The notes below the pieces were generated by a model. The model did no database searches. It was not told the DNA's origin and was given only the letters and a program-made list of their open reading frames with translations. From an uncultured Collinsella sp. (lineage in GTDB: Bacteria; Actinomycetota; Coriobacteriia; Coriobacteriales; Coriobacteriaceae): a DNA stretch of 26,341 bases. A program made the translations under genes and the position numbers. Where the stretch lies: positions 1 to 26,341 of the forward strand of contig CATXXC010000026.1 of NCBI GenBank assembly GCA_958403385.1. Reading direction: 5' to 3'. How positions within the stretch are numbered: the first letter of the stretch is position 1; every line of letters begins with the position of its first letter. Below are positions 1 through 7,757 of this stretch, in pieces.

Positions 1-2
1 TC

Positions 3-125
3 AACGATATGGCACCGTGGGGACACATGTATGTCAATCCTGGTCTAACAGAGCCAAAGAAAACCAGTGTAATCATCGCTGTTAGAAAGCTGGTAAGAGC
101 AATTATTGGCATTGACCACAATTGA
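3..125 (+). CDS. C-terminal end of an unidentified protein (5' truncated by the window)
   Basis: Frame 3 is open from the window edge to a TGA at 123-125 and reads as a plausible protein tail of about 40 residues. It holds a Trp-Gly-His segment, a Pro-Gly-Leu-Thr-Glu-Pro stretch and a basic, Ile/Val-rich end (VRKLVRAIIGIDHN). The other two forward frames are interrupted. It converges with the TrlF-like gene, whose stop lies 20 bases further on. I do not recognise the family and nothing about its function can be said. It could be a chance open frame, since only 41 codons are visible. Confidence 0.4.
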   Translation, partial: NDMAPWGHMYVNPGLTEPKKTSVIIAVRKLVRAIIGIDHN

Positions 126-145
126 GCCATTATTGTCGCAAGCAA

Positions 146-2704
146 TCATCTGTTATCACCCAGTTGAAAATTGTACTTGTTAAATCGCATCTTAAGATAA
201 CGTTCGCCGCCATCCAGGACATCAGCAACTATTTGCTTTGTATTATCGTCGCTCAATACGCCAGTTCCATAAGTGATTTTACCTTCATCCTCCTGACAGG
301 ACACAATAAGCCTTGCGTCACCGTTAACAATTACTGGAGCCGAATGGCTGACCACAAACAACTGGGTATCGAACTTCATTGACTTAAGCTTGCCAACCAG
401 GAACTGGCTGATGGTTCTGACATCAAGATTGTCTTCCGGTTGATCCAAAACGATATAACAAGGTCCATCGCCAGCAGATGCCTTTTCTAGGAACAATTGC
501 AACAGTGCATCAGCTCGCATGCCGGGAGACATATTAGATAAAGACTTGCCATCAAGCTCTATCTCAGTTTTAAGTTTGTTTCGCAGAAGCAGCTTATCCT
601 TCAATAAACTGAAGTACTTTTCAATATAAGAGACTGCTTTCGGGTCTCCCGTTAATCTTATTTTGGAACCGTTATATAGTTCCTTGACCCGGGATGGTTC
701 ATTTTGCTTAAGGCAGGTTAGGACTAAGGCCTCTCCACTGGTCCGGTCGCAGCCTTTGATCAAATTCCCGGCAATGTCCGAATACGAATCTTCGTCTGAG
801 TATCCAAATTTAATGACTATATTTTTCTCAGAGGAAGCGCAAGAGTCATCGGGTAAAGGCGCGAGCTGTCCATTGCGCAAGTAGTCAATTTCACAATCGA
901 TCTCAGAAACAGCAACACGCAGCTCAAGAAGGTCATGAAGAAACGATCTGGATTCATTTCGCTTGTTTAAATAATCGGTTCTCACAGAAGAACTGTCTTT
1001 ATTATTTGAAACCTGCAGCAACCGATAAAACTGCGACACGAGCCACTCTCTGTCTTCAAACCACTCCGAGACCTGACCCGCAATGTTGCAAAAACGCTTA
1101 ATCCTAGATTCTACGGCAGCAATATCCTCCTTGATTTCATTTGCCTCGCTGGATAATGCCTCCATGAGAAACTTATTTTCGTGATATACGGGATCAAGCC
1201 CTATATCTGCTACCTTTGTCTTGGCCTGATCGACAAGATCAGATGCAGCAAGAAAACTGTCTCTGGTCTTAGATACCTTTTCTTTGTCGCTCTGAATGTT
1301 GACATCTGGTACGGGCAAGCTCATGCCAGAGGGCTCAGGATTCTTAAGGAAATCAATATGAATGCATCCGCCAGGATATCTCTCCATAAATGAATTCAAT
1401 AGCTTTTTCTGCAGATCCAAAAGCGTTTTTATTTTAATGGCAGCGTCATCGGACCTATCTTCGCATGCCTTTTTCTGCGAAGATATTATCTGTTCAAGGA
1501 CAGGAATGTCAGAATAGTCCTCGCTTTCGAATATCTTCTCGAGAGCTCCCTGGCCAAGATATAAATAAGAGGGCGGGTTAGCACTTTCTACACCGCCACA
1601 GCGTTTATAGCGAACGCTATCAATGTCGATAATATCCTTATATGGATTTAGATTTTCACCAACAAGAACATGGGCCAACAGGCTCTTTCCGCTGCCACGC
1701 GACCCAACTATTCCGTTGTATCCGGGAACAAACTTAAGTTCATAATGTTCCCCCGAGTCATCCTGAGACGATACCGTATCAAAGGAAATCGACTCGAGAT
1801 AATTCGTCAAATTGAGCTGAGGATTATTTGCTGACCGCTCAGAGGTCCTGATCCTGCTCTCGGGATCGCTAATAGCTAACTGAAGCGAAGTGAGATCACC
1901 GTCAAAGTCAATCCACGTATACTTTGCTCCTATCTCCTGAAGCTCCTTAGCATCGCTGAATAAGAGCGCGGCAACCGTGCTGTTGTATTCTCGGCTAAGA
2001 CGATTCGAAATTCGTCCCCGGCTTTTTTCGCCCCCTTCAACAGCCTGACCATGATTGTAATAAAAAAGGCTGTTACGATAATTTCTGTTAGCTTTTGTTT
2101 GACTCCTGTTGGGACATCTAATCGGAAGGTAGTCAGATAGGTTCCTACTCCCCTTGCTCTCGTGAGGAATGAAATAATGAGGCAGAGGCTGAAGTGCGGT
2201 CTGAAGCTCCGCAAGGTCAATTGCCTTACCATCAGCTTTAATTGAAAGAGATTTGCGACTCATCGTCCCATTCGCGACGCTATCCACATCGCCCTGAGCG
2301 AATATTCCAGCATCAACGAATAGTTTATCCACCTTACTTGAAAGCTGCTCAATATCATCAATAGAAGCAAGGACTATCGCATGGAAGTAGCTCTTTGACG
2401 GCTTTGTTGCCACGTATAGACCGTAATCGCCAATTGTAGTTTGGCTCAACTTGAGATTGAGCTCGACACCAGCAAGTAAGCCAATGCCTTTGGAATCCAG
2501 TCGAGCTTTAGCACGCTTATACAATTCTAGGTCAATGCCGTTATGGTCTGTAATTGCAACACAATCCAAGCCGCTTGATTCAAGCGCGTTCAAGAAGTCG
2601 GACTCAGAATAGGATCTGCTGTAATCTGAGCTCGAATGGATGTGAAAGTCGCATTTAATAAACGTCCTCACGTTAGCCCCACTATCGATAACCCGAAATT
2701 GCAT
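146..2704 (-). CDS. TrlF-like PHP-domain / AAA (SMC-like) ATPase
   Basis: This 852-aa protein joins an N-terminal PHP phosphoesterase domain to an ABC/SMC-type ATPase. Visible PHP motifs are DFHIHSSSDYS at residues 19-29 and ITDHN at about 51-55, both metal-ligand motifs. The ATPase has a Walker A (GSRGSGKS, about 333-340), a long helical, probably coiled-coil middle, an ABC-signature-like LSNMSPGMRA, a Walker B (IVLDQPEDNLD, about 750-760) and an H-loop (VVSHS, about 785). The layout matches the family named TrlF-like ATPase in public annotation, often found in defence islands. It is the last gene of the minus-strand cluster, 59 bases after the caspase-like gene. No strong ribosome binding site precedes the ATG, so it may rely on translation of the upstream gene. 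A nuclease or phosphoesterase role gated by ATP is inferred, not shown. Confidence 0.85.
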   Translation of the reverse strand: MQFRVIDSGANVRTFIKCDFHIHSSSDYSRSYSESDFLNALESSGLDCVAITDHNGIDLELYKRAKARLDSKGIGLLAGVELNLKLSQTTIGDYGLYVATKPSKSYFHAIVLASIDDIEQLSSKVDKLFVDAGIFAQGDVDSVANGTMSRKSLSIKADGKAIDLAELQTALQPLPHYFIPHESKGSRNLSDYLPIRCPNRSQTKANRNYRNSLFYYNHGQAVEGGEKSRGRISNRLSREYNSTVAALLFSDAKELQEIGAKYTWIDFDGDLTSLQLAISDPESRIRTSERSANNPQLNLTNYLESISFDTVSSQDDSGEHYELKFVPGYNGIVGSRGSGKSLLAHVLVGENLNPYKDIIDIDSVRYKRCGGVESANPPSYLYLGQGALEKIFESEDYSDIPVLEQIISSQKKACEDRSDDAAIKIKTLLDLQKKLLNSFMERYPGGCIHIDFLKNPEPSGMSLPVPDVNIQSDKEKVSKTRDSFLAASDLVDQAKTKVADIGLDPVYHENKFLMEALSSEANEIKEDIAAVESRIKRFCNIAGQVSEWFEDREWLVSQFYRLLQVSNNKDSSSVRTDYLNKRNESRSFLHDLLELRVAVSEIDCEIDYLRNGQLAPLPDDSCASSEKNIVIKFGYSDEDSYSDIAGNLIKGCDRTSGEALVLTCLKQNEPSRVKELYNGSKIRLTGDPKAVSYIEKYFSLLKDKLLLRNKLKTEIELDGKSLSNMSPGMRADALLQLFLEKASAGDGPCYIVLDQPEDNLDVRTISQFLVGKLKSMKFDTQLFVVSHSAPVIVNGDARLIVSCQEDEGKITYGTGVLSDDNTKQIVADVLDGGERYLKMRFNKYNFQLGDNR

Positions 2705-2763
2705 GTCTAGGCAATTTTATCGCCGCAACTAGCTCTATGCGATCCAGCAAGATTTATCGCGCC

Positions 2764-3745
2764 CTAGATCTTCCCCGTATCGGCAAGGCGCCAATACTGC
2801 TTGCCCAGAGCCGTCAGTTCGCACGACTTAGATTCCATAGCAGCAAAATACATATGCTCGGCCCCCACAGGACGGACAAGGCCTATACCTTCCAACTGCT
2901 GAAGGATCTTGAACTTCTCCGTATTATCCTTAGTCGCATAGGGCTCAACAATTCGATGCTCTTCCGAATCGGGACTGTTGGTGGGCTCAAAAGACGGATC
3001 CAAGGACAGCTGAACACCAGGCGCATCAAACAAAGATGGCAGCTGCCGCAACACACTATCCGGAACCTGCGAAACAACTTTCCTTAGCGAAATAAACGAG
3101 TTGACATTAGTCCTAAACACAGGCCGCTGATCCCATGGCCCGAGAGCCTTATCAATATACGCGTAGACCCCACCGGGAGTAACATGCCCCATCACGTCTG
3201 CCGCACCGCCATTTAGCGCATCCACCAGAAGCGACGTAAATGTCCCGCGCCCGTTAAGCTCCTCCGCACATTCGTTAGAACAGCATGCGCTCAGAATTGT
3301 TAGACCCTCACCAAGCAAGCAGGATGTCCCACCAAGCACTCCAGGAGTCCCCATGCACCCAGAATTACAGCTATCGAGAAGAATTACGCGATTTTTCGCT
3401 TTGGAGCTATTTGCTATCGCCAGGATCTCGTCGAGGGAAAGTTGCCCCCCCTGGATAGCCCTTGCCAGATAAGATGAAACCATTTTTAGTGACGTCGCAT
3501 CTTCCACCATGTCCAGCAAAATATAGCAGCGCAATCTCGGGATCCCCGGAGAAACAGTCTTCGATCATCCGCTTCAATTCAAAAGGACACTCAACGTTTC
3601 TCTCAAGATGAATGGAGAAATTAGGAGAGCCGTCGCCATTTTTCCCTAATACTTCGGACACCGCATTGGCATCGGCAACACAACCATATAGCGGAGACGA
3701 CGCATACTCATCAATACCGACAACAAGTGCCTTGCGACCTTGCAT
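2764..3745 (-). pseudogene. caspase-like (peptidase C14) protease, frame interrupted at a G7 tract
   Basis: The N-terminal part starts at the ATG at 3745-3743, which has GGAG 8 bases upstream and lies 4 bases after the previous stop; the longer start at 3781 lacks this support. It carries the caspase p20 signature ALVVGIDEY and the catalytic His in LLYFAGHGG (His79). The catalytic Cys motif VILLDSCNSG lies in the neighbouring frame. The frames meet at seven G residues on the coding strand (3445-3451). With six Gs the reading becomes YPGG-QLSLDEIL and gives one protein of about 326 aa, with His79 and Cys near residue 126, the spacing expected for the family. The C-terminal 100 residues look like a winged-helix-type helical domain. 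As written, the protein ends 11 residues after the tract. This could be a real loss, a phase-variable switch, programmed frameshifting or a homopolymer sequencing error. Confidence 0.85.
3445..3451 (-). repeat. G7 homopolymer at the frame break of the caspase-like gene
   Basis: Seven C on the plus strand read as GGGGGGG in the gene. The protein similarity implied on either side (catalytic His before, catalytic Cys after) requires a multiple of three Gs here. Loss of one G restores a single frame. Such tracts are typical slipped-strand sites. Confidence 0.8.
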
Positions 3746-3749
3746 TACA

Positions 3750-4364
3750 TCAACTCCAAAACGGTGGCAATAAAAACTCAAATAACGAAAACAGACAAAC
3801 CAAGAAAAGGCACACCGAAACAGCCACGATCAGCAGAATCATCGATGCCTTTAGGCACTTTCTCATGTACTCGTTCTTGCGATTAAGCGATTCAAAGTGG
3901 GACTGCACCGCCCTTGCCTTACCTTCGGCAACTTCCATCGGAGAGGCAAAAGGCGCACCACGTTTAATCTCGCCCGCAACGAAATCATTCAAATCCATCG
4001 GTGATGCAAGAACGCTCATCTTGAGTCTGACTTGACTGAGCAACGACAGCAGAAATGAAGCGCCCAACAGCAGCATAACGACAACATAGCCGCTCGCCAG
4101 CAGAACAAAAGACGCGGCAGCCCCGTTGTCGTTGTAGCTATATCTCTCAAATAACAGCGGGGCCACCGTCAATAAAGCGACGGAAATAATGGAAACGCAG
4201 CTTAACAAACAGTTAGACAAACGCTCATATGAATCACGCCGACTAAGTTCCGTCTGATAAGACAGCTCGGCCATCCATGAAAGATATTCGGCAGAATAGT
4301 CAACCGCCTCGAAACCCGGGACTGCACCCTCACCCTCTATTTGCGTTCGGCTGCGTTTTCCCAT
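3750..4364 (-). CDS. three-TM membrane protein, SLATT-like, of the TIR/caspase cluster
   Basis: The 204-aa protein has a soluble N-terminus of about 50 residues with an amphipathic stretch. Two closely spaced membrane helices follow (about 52-72 and 84-110), then a cytosolic-looking charged segment (about 111-170) and a third hydrophobic helix at the C-terminus (172-199). The helix pair with a following charged helix resembles SLATT-type 2-TM effectors seen with nucleotide-signalling defence systems. That assignment rests on topology and context, not on a sequence motif. Its start abuts the stop of the small Pro-rich gene and its stop lies 4 bases before the caspase-like start, so the genes are almost certainly co-transcribed. 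It may be the pore-forming effector, or a membrane anchor for the protease. Confidence 0.65.
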   Translation of the reverse strand: MGKRSRTQIEGEGAVPGFEAVDYSAEYLSWMAELSYQTELSRRDSYERLSNCLLSCVSIISVALLTVAPLLFERYSYNDNGAAASFVLLASGYVVVMLLLGASFLLSLLSQVRLKMSVLASPMDLNDFVAGEIKRGAPFASPMEVAEGKARAVQSHFESLNRKNEYMRKCLKASMILLIVAVSVCLFLVCLFSLFEFLLPPFWS

Positions 4365-4553
4365 TTAATTCTTCTTTTTCGGACGAGGCGAAGGGGATCC
4401 AGGGCAGGGAGATCCTGGGCAAGGGAACTCGGGCATCTTTTCGGTATTGCCACGAACAACCCTGATTGGCGGATTAGGGTGGCTAGTCGGCTGTTGCTTT
4501 TCGGGCAACGGCTTTGAGGAATTCGCGTCTGAATTTCGCTTGTAAAAAAACAT
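4365..4553 (-). CDS. 62-aa Pro-rich small protein between the TIR and membrane genes
   Basis: I place the start at the ATG at 4553-4551 because AGGAG lies 4 bases before it and overlaps the stop of the TIR gene (coding strand TAGGAG...ATG). The longer open frame reaching 4679 lies inside the TIR coding sequence and is a shadow. The protein begins MFFYKRNSD and becomes very rich in Pro, Lys and Ser. It has two CPGSP repeats and a basic PRPKKKN end, and no predicted membrane segment or fold. Its stop (4365) directly abuts the next gene. The tight packing and good ribosome binding site argue that it is real. I do not recognise it; a disordered adaptor or inhibitor is only a guess. Confidence 0.55.
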   Translation of the reverse strand: MFFYKRNSDANSSKPLPEKQQPTSHPNPPIRVVRGNTEKMPEFPCPGSPCPGSPSPRPKKKN

Positions 4554-4560
4554 GATTCTC

Positions 4561-4968
4561 CTAGAGTGCATATTTACGGACGGCGTCGACAATACCGTCC
4601 CTTGTCCAACCAACCGTAATGTCGGCATTAGAAGACACTTCATCAGGGACACGCAACTGACCCCATGGCCTAACACCAATAATGGGTTTGTTGTACCTCA
4701 AAGCGGTTTCAATCTCAAAGTCGATCCACTCGCTGTAGGCGACATACATTCCAGAGAGAACAATTACGCAGCCACAGCAAGAGATTCGATTCGCAATCCT
4801 CTGCTTAAGCTCAGCTTTGCTCTTAGCGTCAATCGGATTCTCGATAGGAACAGAATAGTCCGACCACTTAAAGTAGCTAGTTGAATCAAGCCAATCCTTT
4901 ATCGTCCTATAGTCATCGCTGTAATCCCACGAATGGCTAATAAGAATGTGATAATCACGAAGACTCAT
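4561..4968 (-). CDS. ThsB-like TIR-domain protein
   Basis: This 135-aa protein is a single TIR-like domain of the MTH538/ThsB kind (the family annotated as DUF1863 or Thoeris ThsB TIR-like). The N-terminus HILISHSWDYSDD (residues 7-19) is the first beta strand and loop of this family. FKWSDYSVP and the following Asn-Pro-Ile match the conserved segment after helix 1. The TrpxxxGlu pair is Trp81 and Glu85 in SEWIDFEIE, where the catalytic Glu of NAD-cleaving TIRs lies. ThsB proteins sense infection and turn NAD into a cyclic ADP-ribose-type signal. The ATG at 4968 has a GGAGGGGAG ribosome binding site about 8 bases upstream. It is the first clearly intact gene of the cluster, so it would be the sensor and signal synthase for the downstream effectors. 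Confidence 0.85.
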   Translation of the reverse strand: MSLRDYHILISHSWDYSDDYRTIKDWLDSTSYFKWSDYSVPIENPIDAKSKAELKQRIANRISCCGCVIVLSGMYVAYSEWIDFEIETALRYNKPIIGVRPWGQLRVPDEVSSNADITVGWTRDGIVDAVRKYAL

Positions 4969-5039
4969 ATTGCGCTCCCCTCCACGACGTCTTGAGTCTC
5001 ATTAATTCACCATTCAGCGAATTCAAATAAGACTGACAA

Positions 5040-5900
5040 TCACTCTTTAGAAACTAAAATAATGTTAACGTCATGCTCCAGGCAGTAAACGCCTGAAGTA
5101 ATAGTACTCCCTAACACTTTAGAAGAAGGCATCTGTCTAGTATTTTCGTCAAACGGTATTCGAATAATCGAACTGCCCGAGTGCTGCTTATCCATAGAAT
5201 CAATTGTATCGTCACGCCCCCATGCGAACAAAAGTACTTCTATTAAGGCCATTCATATATAACTGCCACGCGACATCAACAGAACCACCGTCAGCAACTA
5301 AAGAGCGCCGGAGCCCATGTCGGCCCCGGTGCCCTGTGCAATATCATGGAGCTCGTCATCTTTCAACAAGTGGAAATTTGCATCAAAGCGGTAGCAATAC
5401 GTAGGCCACGAGTTAGCGCCACCAATCTAACTGAAGCACTTTGTATATCTCGACCGCATGACGGAAAGCAGCTCACAGTGGGACAGATCGATACTGGGGC
5501 GAAGGCCGCCGAGCTCGAAACCATGGCTGGGAGAATCGTCCGCAACAACAACGCGTCCACGCGCTCGATATCGACGGACGCACGCCCTAGGCGCCGTAGC
5601 GCCATACATCGAGGCGGGCGGCAACCCCGAGCGCAAACAATCCAAGACATCGTTCACGAGACTGCGCCGTGCCAGCTTGATTGAGGCTTTCTACGGCATC
5701 TGCCATCAGCGACAAAGAAACTAGAGAGGCGAAGCACACGACGGCAAAGAACACCCATGAAGCCTATCTTGACGGAGTCGAGAAAGTTGATAGCACGGAT
5801 TGATAGCCATAAGGGCGCATTTCGCACCACCGCGCAATCTCGCACGAAGATGTTTGACAAACAGTGGAATATATGAATCGGCCCATAAACCACAGCATAG
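5040..5900 (-). pseudogene. decayed gene of unknown function on the minus strand
   Basis: No long frame survives, but read on the minus strand the three frames give protein-like pieces that follow one another. They are a hydrophobic stretch near 5700-5760 (VFFAVVCFASLVSLSLMADA), then RVVVADDSPSHGFELGG (about 5490-5560) and ELLSVMRSRYTKCFS to an in-frame TAG at 5427-5429. The same frame continues with GGANSWPTYCYRFDANFHLL and DDELHDIAQGTGADMGSGAL to a TAG at 5298-5300. VADGGSVDVAWQLYMNGLN follows in another frame. A final 70-codon open frame (5040-5252) contains GSSIIRIPFDENTRQ. At least two in-frame stops and several frameshifts separate the pieces. I do not recognise the parent gene. The last 70-codon part might instead be a separate small gene upstream of the TIR protein, 71 bases away. 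Confidence 0.45.
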
Positions 5901-5912
5901 AAAGGCAACGAC

Positions 5913-6110
5913 ATGGACCAAACGACCCGGCAATATCTGGATTCTCTGCTTGCGACTGCGCTACCAAACGGGAAGGCGTTCGTAAGGCGAGAGGATATGC
6001 CCCTGGCAAACAAACTCATAGACCTTGGAGTCGCCTACGATCGCATCGAGTATGCAGACTTGAGCGGGAATTGTTGGGTGCAGCTAATGCAGCCGGCACG
6101 ATTCCTCTAG
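5913..6110 (+). CDS. small hypothetical protein (65 aa)
   Basis: A short plus-strand ORF with an ATG preceded by AAAGGC about 6-7 bases upstream. The second half (EDMPLANKLIDLGVAYDRIEYADLSGNC-type composition) reads like genuine protein, with mixed charged and hydrophobic residues and no low-complexity bias. The antisense frames here are poorer. It is the only plausible plus-strand gene between the start of the TrlF cluster and thrS. It lies upstream of the convergent EPS operon terminator. No family is recognised. Confidence 0.45.
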   Translation: MDQTTRQYLDSLLATALPNGKAFVRREDMPLANKLIDLGVAYDRIEYADLSGNCWVQLMQPARFL

Positions 6111-6136
6111 ACCAGCCGCCAGCGGTTCAAATGCCT

Positions 6137-6172
6137 TAAAAAGCGGTTCCTCGAGACATATCGAGGAACCGC
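6137..6172 (-). terminator. Rho-independent terminator of the EPS operon
   Basis: A perfect 12-bp stem (6143-6154 pairing with 6161-6172, loop of 6) is followed on the minus strand by TTTTT. It lies 5 bases beyond the rmlCD stop and marks the end of the long minus-strand polysaccharide transcript. On the plus strand no T-run follows it. Confidence 0.85.
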
Positions 6173-6176
6173 ATCA

Positions 6177-7634
6177 TTACACGAGCGTCTTGAGGTACTC
6201 CCCCAGCTCCTCCTCCCAGTCGGGCATGTGGAACCCAACCGACTCGAGCTTTGCCAGGTCGAGCGCGGAGTGGACCGGGCGCGGGGCGACGGGGCCGGCG
6301 GCGCTCGCGTAGTAGTCGGCGGTCGATACCGGCACGACCCTCTCGCCGTTGCCGTTGACGGCCTCGAAGACGGCGCGGGCGATGTCCGCCCAGCTCCTCA
6401 CGGCGCCGGAGCCGGTGCAGTCGTAGGTGCCGTAGGGGGCGTGCGTCCCCAGCACGTGGAAGATGGCCTCGGCCATGTCGCGCGTGAAGGTCAGGCGGCC
6501 CAGCTGGTCGTCAACGACCGTGACCTGCTCGAGCCCGTCCTCGGGGTCGGCGACGCGGTCGGACAGGCCCTTCATCGTCTTGACGAAGTTGCGGCCCTCG
6601 CCGATGACCCAGCTGGAGCGCATGATGTAGTGGCGCGGGCACCCGGCCACGGCGATGTCGCCGGCGGCCTTGGTCTGGCCGTAGACGGACAGCGGGCTGA
6701 GGGGCTCGTCCTCGTCATGCACCTCGGCGGTGCCGTCGAAGACGTAGTCACTGGACACGTGGACGAGGGTGATCCCGTGATCAGAGCATGTGCGGGCGAG
6801 AAGAGCGGGGCCGGTCGCGTTGGCCTTCCAGGCGGTCGCGCGGCCCTCGGGGGTCTCGGCTTTATCCACGGCCGTGTAGGCGCCGCAGTTGATGACCGTG
6901 CCGTAGAGCGACCAGTCGTACTTGGAGTAGGCCGCCGGGTCGGACATGTCGAAGGTGTCGATGTCGCAGAAGTCGAAGTCCTTGGCGACGCCGCGCTCCT
7001 CCGCCAGCGCGCGGACCGCATGGCCCAGCTGGCCGTCGCAGCCGGTGACGAGGGTGCGCTTCGGCGCCATGGGGACGACGTCCTTCAGCATCGGGTGGTT
7101 GAGGTCGGCCTCGGAGACGGTGGCCTCCGCAAGAGGGATCGGCCACTGGATGGCGAGCTCGGGGTCGGCGAGGTTCACGAAGGTGTAGGTCCTCTTCAGC
7201 TCCAGCGACCAGTGGGCGTCCACCAGGTAGGTGTAGGCGGTGCCGTCCTCCAGGGCCTGGAAGGAGTTGCCCACGCCGCGCGGGACGTAGATGGCCTTGG
7301 ACGGGTCGAGTGTGCAGGTGAACACCTTCCCGTAGGTGGCGCTGCCCTCGCGAAGGTCCACCCATGCGCCGAAGACCGAGCCGCGGGCCACGGAGATGAA
7401 CTTGTCCCAGGGCTCGGCGTGGATGCCGCGCGTGACGCCCTTCTTGTCGTTATAGGAGATGTTGTTCTGGACGACCCTGAGGTCGGGGATGCCCAGGGCG
7501 GTCATCTTGGCGCGCTGCCAGTTCTCCTTGAACCAGCCGCGCGAGTCGCCGTGGACGGCGAGGTCGACGACCTTGAGACCCTCGATGCCGGTCTCGGCGA
7601 CGGAGAGGTCCTTCTCGAATGCGATGTCTGCCAT
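6177..7634 (-). CDS. rmlCD: bifunctional dTDP-4-dehydrorhamnose 3,5-epimerase / reductase (RmlC-RmlD fusion)
   Basis: The 485-aa protein carries two enzymes of dTDP-L-rhamnose synthesis. Residues 1 to about 190 are an RmlC cupin: GVTRGIHAEPWDKF holds the catalytic His, and YVPRGVGNSFQAL and LADPELAIQWP are also present. From about 195 an RmlD short-chain dehydrogenase follows, with the NAD(P)-binding GCDGQLGHAVRAL, NCGAYTAVDKAE, SSDYVFDGT and the catalytic YGQTK (TyrxxxLys). Separate RmlC and RmlD are the rule in most bacteria; the fusion is known in some Actinobacteria. It is the last gene of the EPS operon and completes the set with rmlA and rmlB. It is much more GC-rich than the glycosyltransferase genes upstream. 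A ribosome binding site (AGGAG) lies about 11 bases before the ATG. Confidence 0.93.
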   Translation of the reverse strand: MADIAFEKDLSVAETGIEGLKVVDLAVHGDSRGWFKENWQRAKMTALGIPDLRVVQNNISYNDKKGVTRGIHAEPWDKFISVARGSVFGAWVDLREGSATYGKVFTCTLDPSKAIYVPRGVGNSFQALEDGTAYTYLVDAHWSLELKRTYTFVNLADPELAIQWPIPLAEATVSEADLNHPMLKDVVPMAPKRTLVTGCDGQLGHAVRALAEERGVAKDFDFCDIDTFDMSDPAAYSKYDWSLYGTVINCGAYTAVDKAETPEGRATAWKANATGPALLARTCSDHGITLVHVSSDYVFDGTAEVHDEDEPLSPLSVYGQTKAAGDIAVAGCPRHYIMRSSWVIGEGRNFVKTMKGLSDRVADPEDGLEQVTVVDDQLGRLTFTRDMAEAIFHVLGTHAPYGTYDCTGSGAVRSWADIARAVFEAVNGNGERVVPVSTADYYASAAGPVAPRPVHSALDLAKLESVGFHMPDWEEELGEYLKTLV

Positions 7635-7670
7635 GTGGGAAAAGCTCCTATCGAAGAGGTTGTATAACCG

Positions 7671-7731
7671 GGGGCGCCCGCGCGGGGACGCAGGATCATC
7701 CCCATGCCCTGCATCCCCGCGCGGGCGCCCC
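7671..7731. other. 24-bp GC-rich hairpin between rmlB and rmlCD
   Basis: Arms 7671-7694 and 7708-7731 are complementary over 24 positions with one G-T/C-A exception, around a 13-base loop. No T-run follows on the minus strand, so it is not a canonical terminator. As RNA it would be an extremely stable intercistronic stem-loop, which could stabilise the upstream rmlAB message or lower rmlCD expression. Confidence 0.8.
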
Positions 7732-7757
7732 GCGGTGCGGTTCGCCGGAATGCAGTC

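Noticed and set aside
4970..5040. Possible promoter for the TIR operon (TTGTCA / TTGAAT boxes on the minus strand)
   Set aside because: No -10 box with acceptable sequence lies at the right spacing, so I cannot place the promoter.
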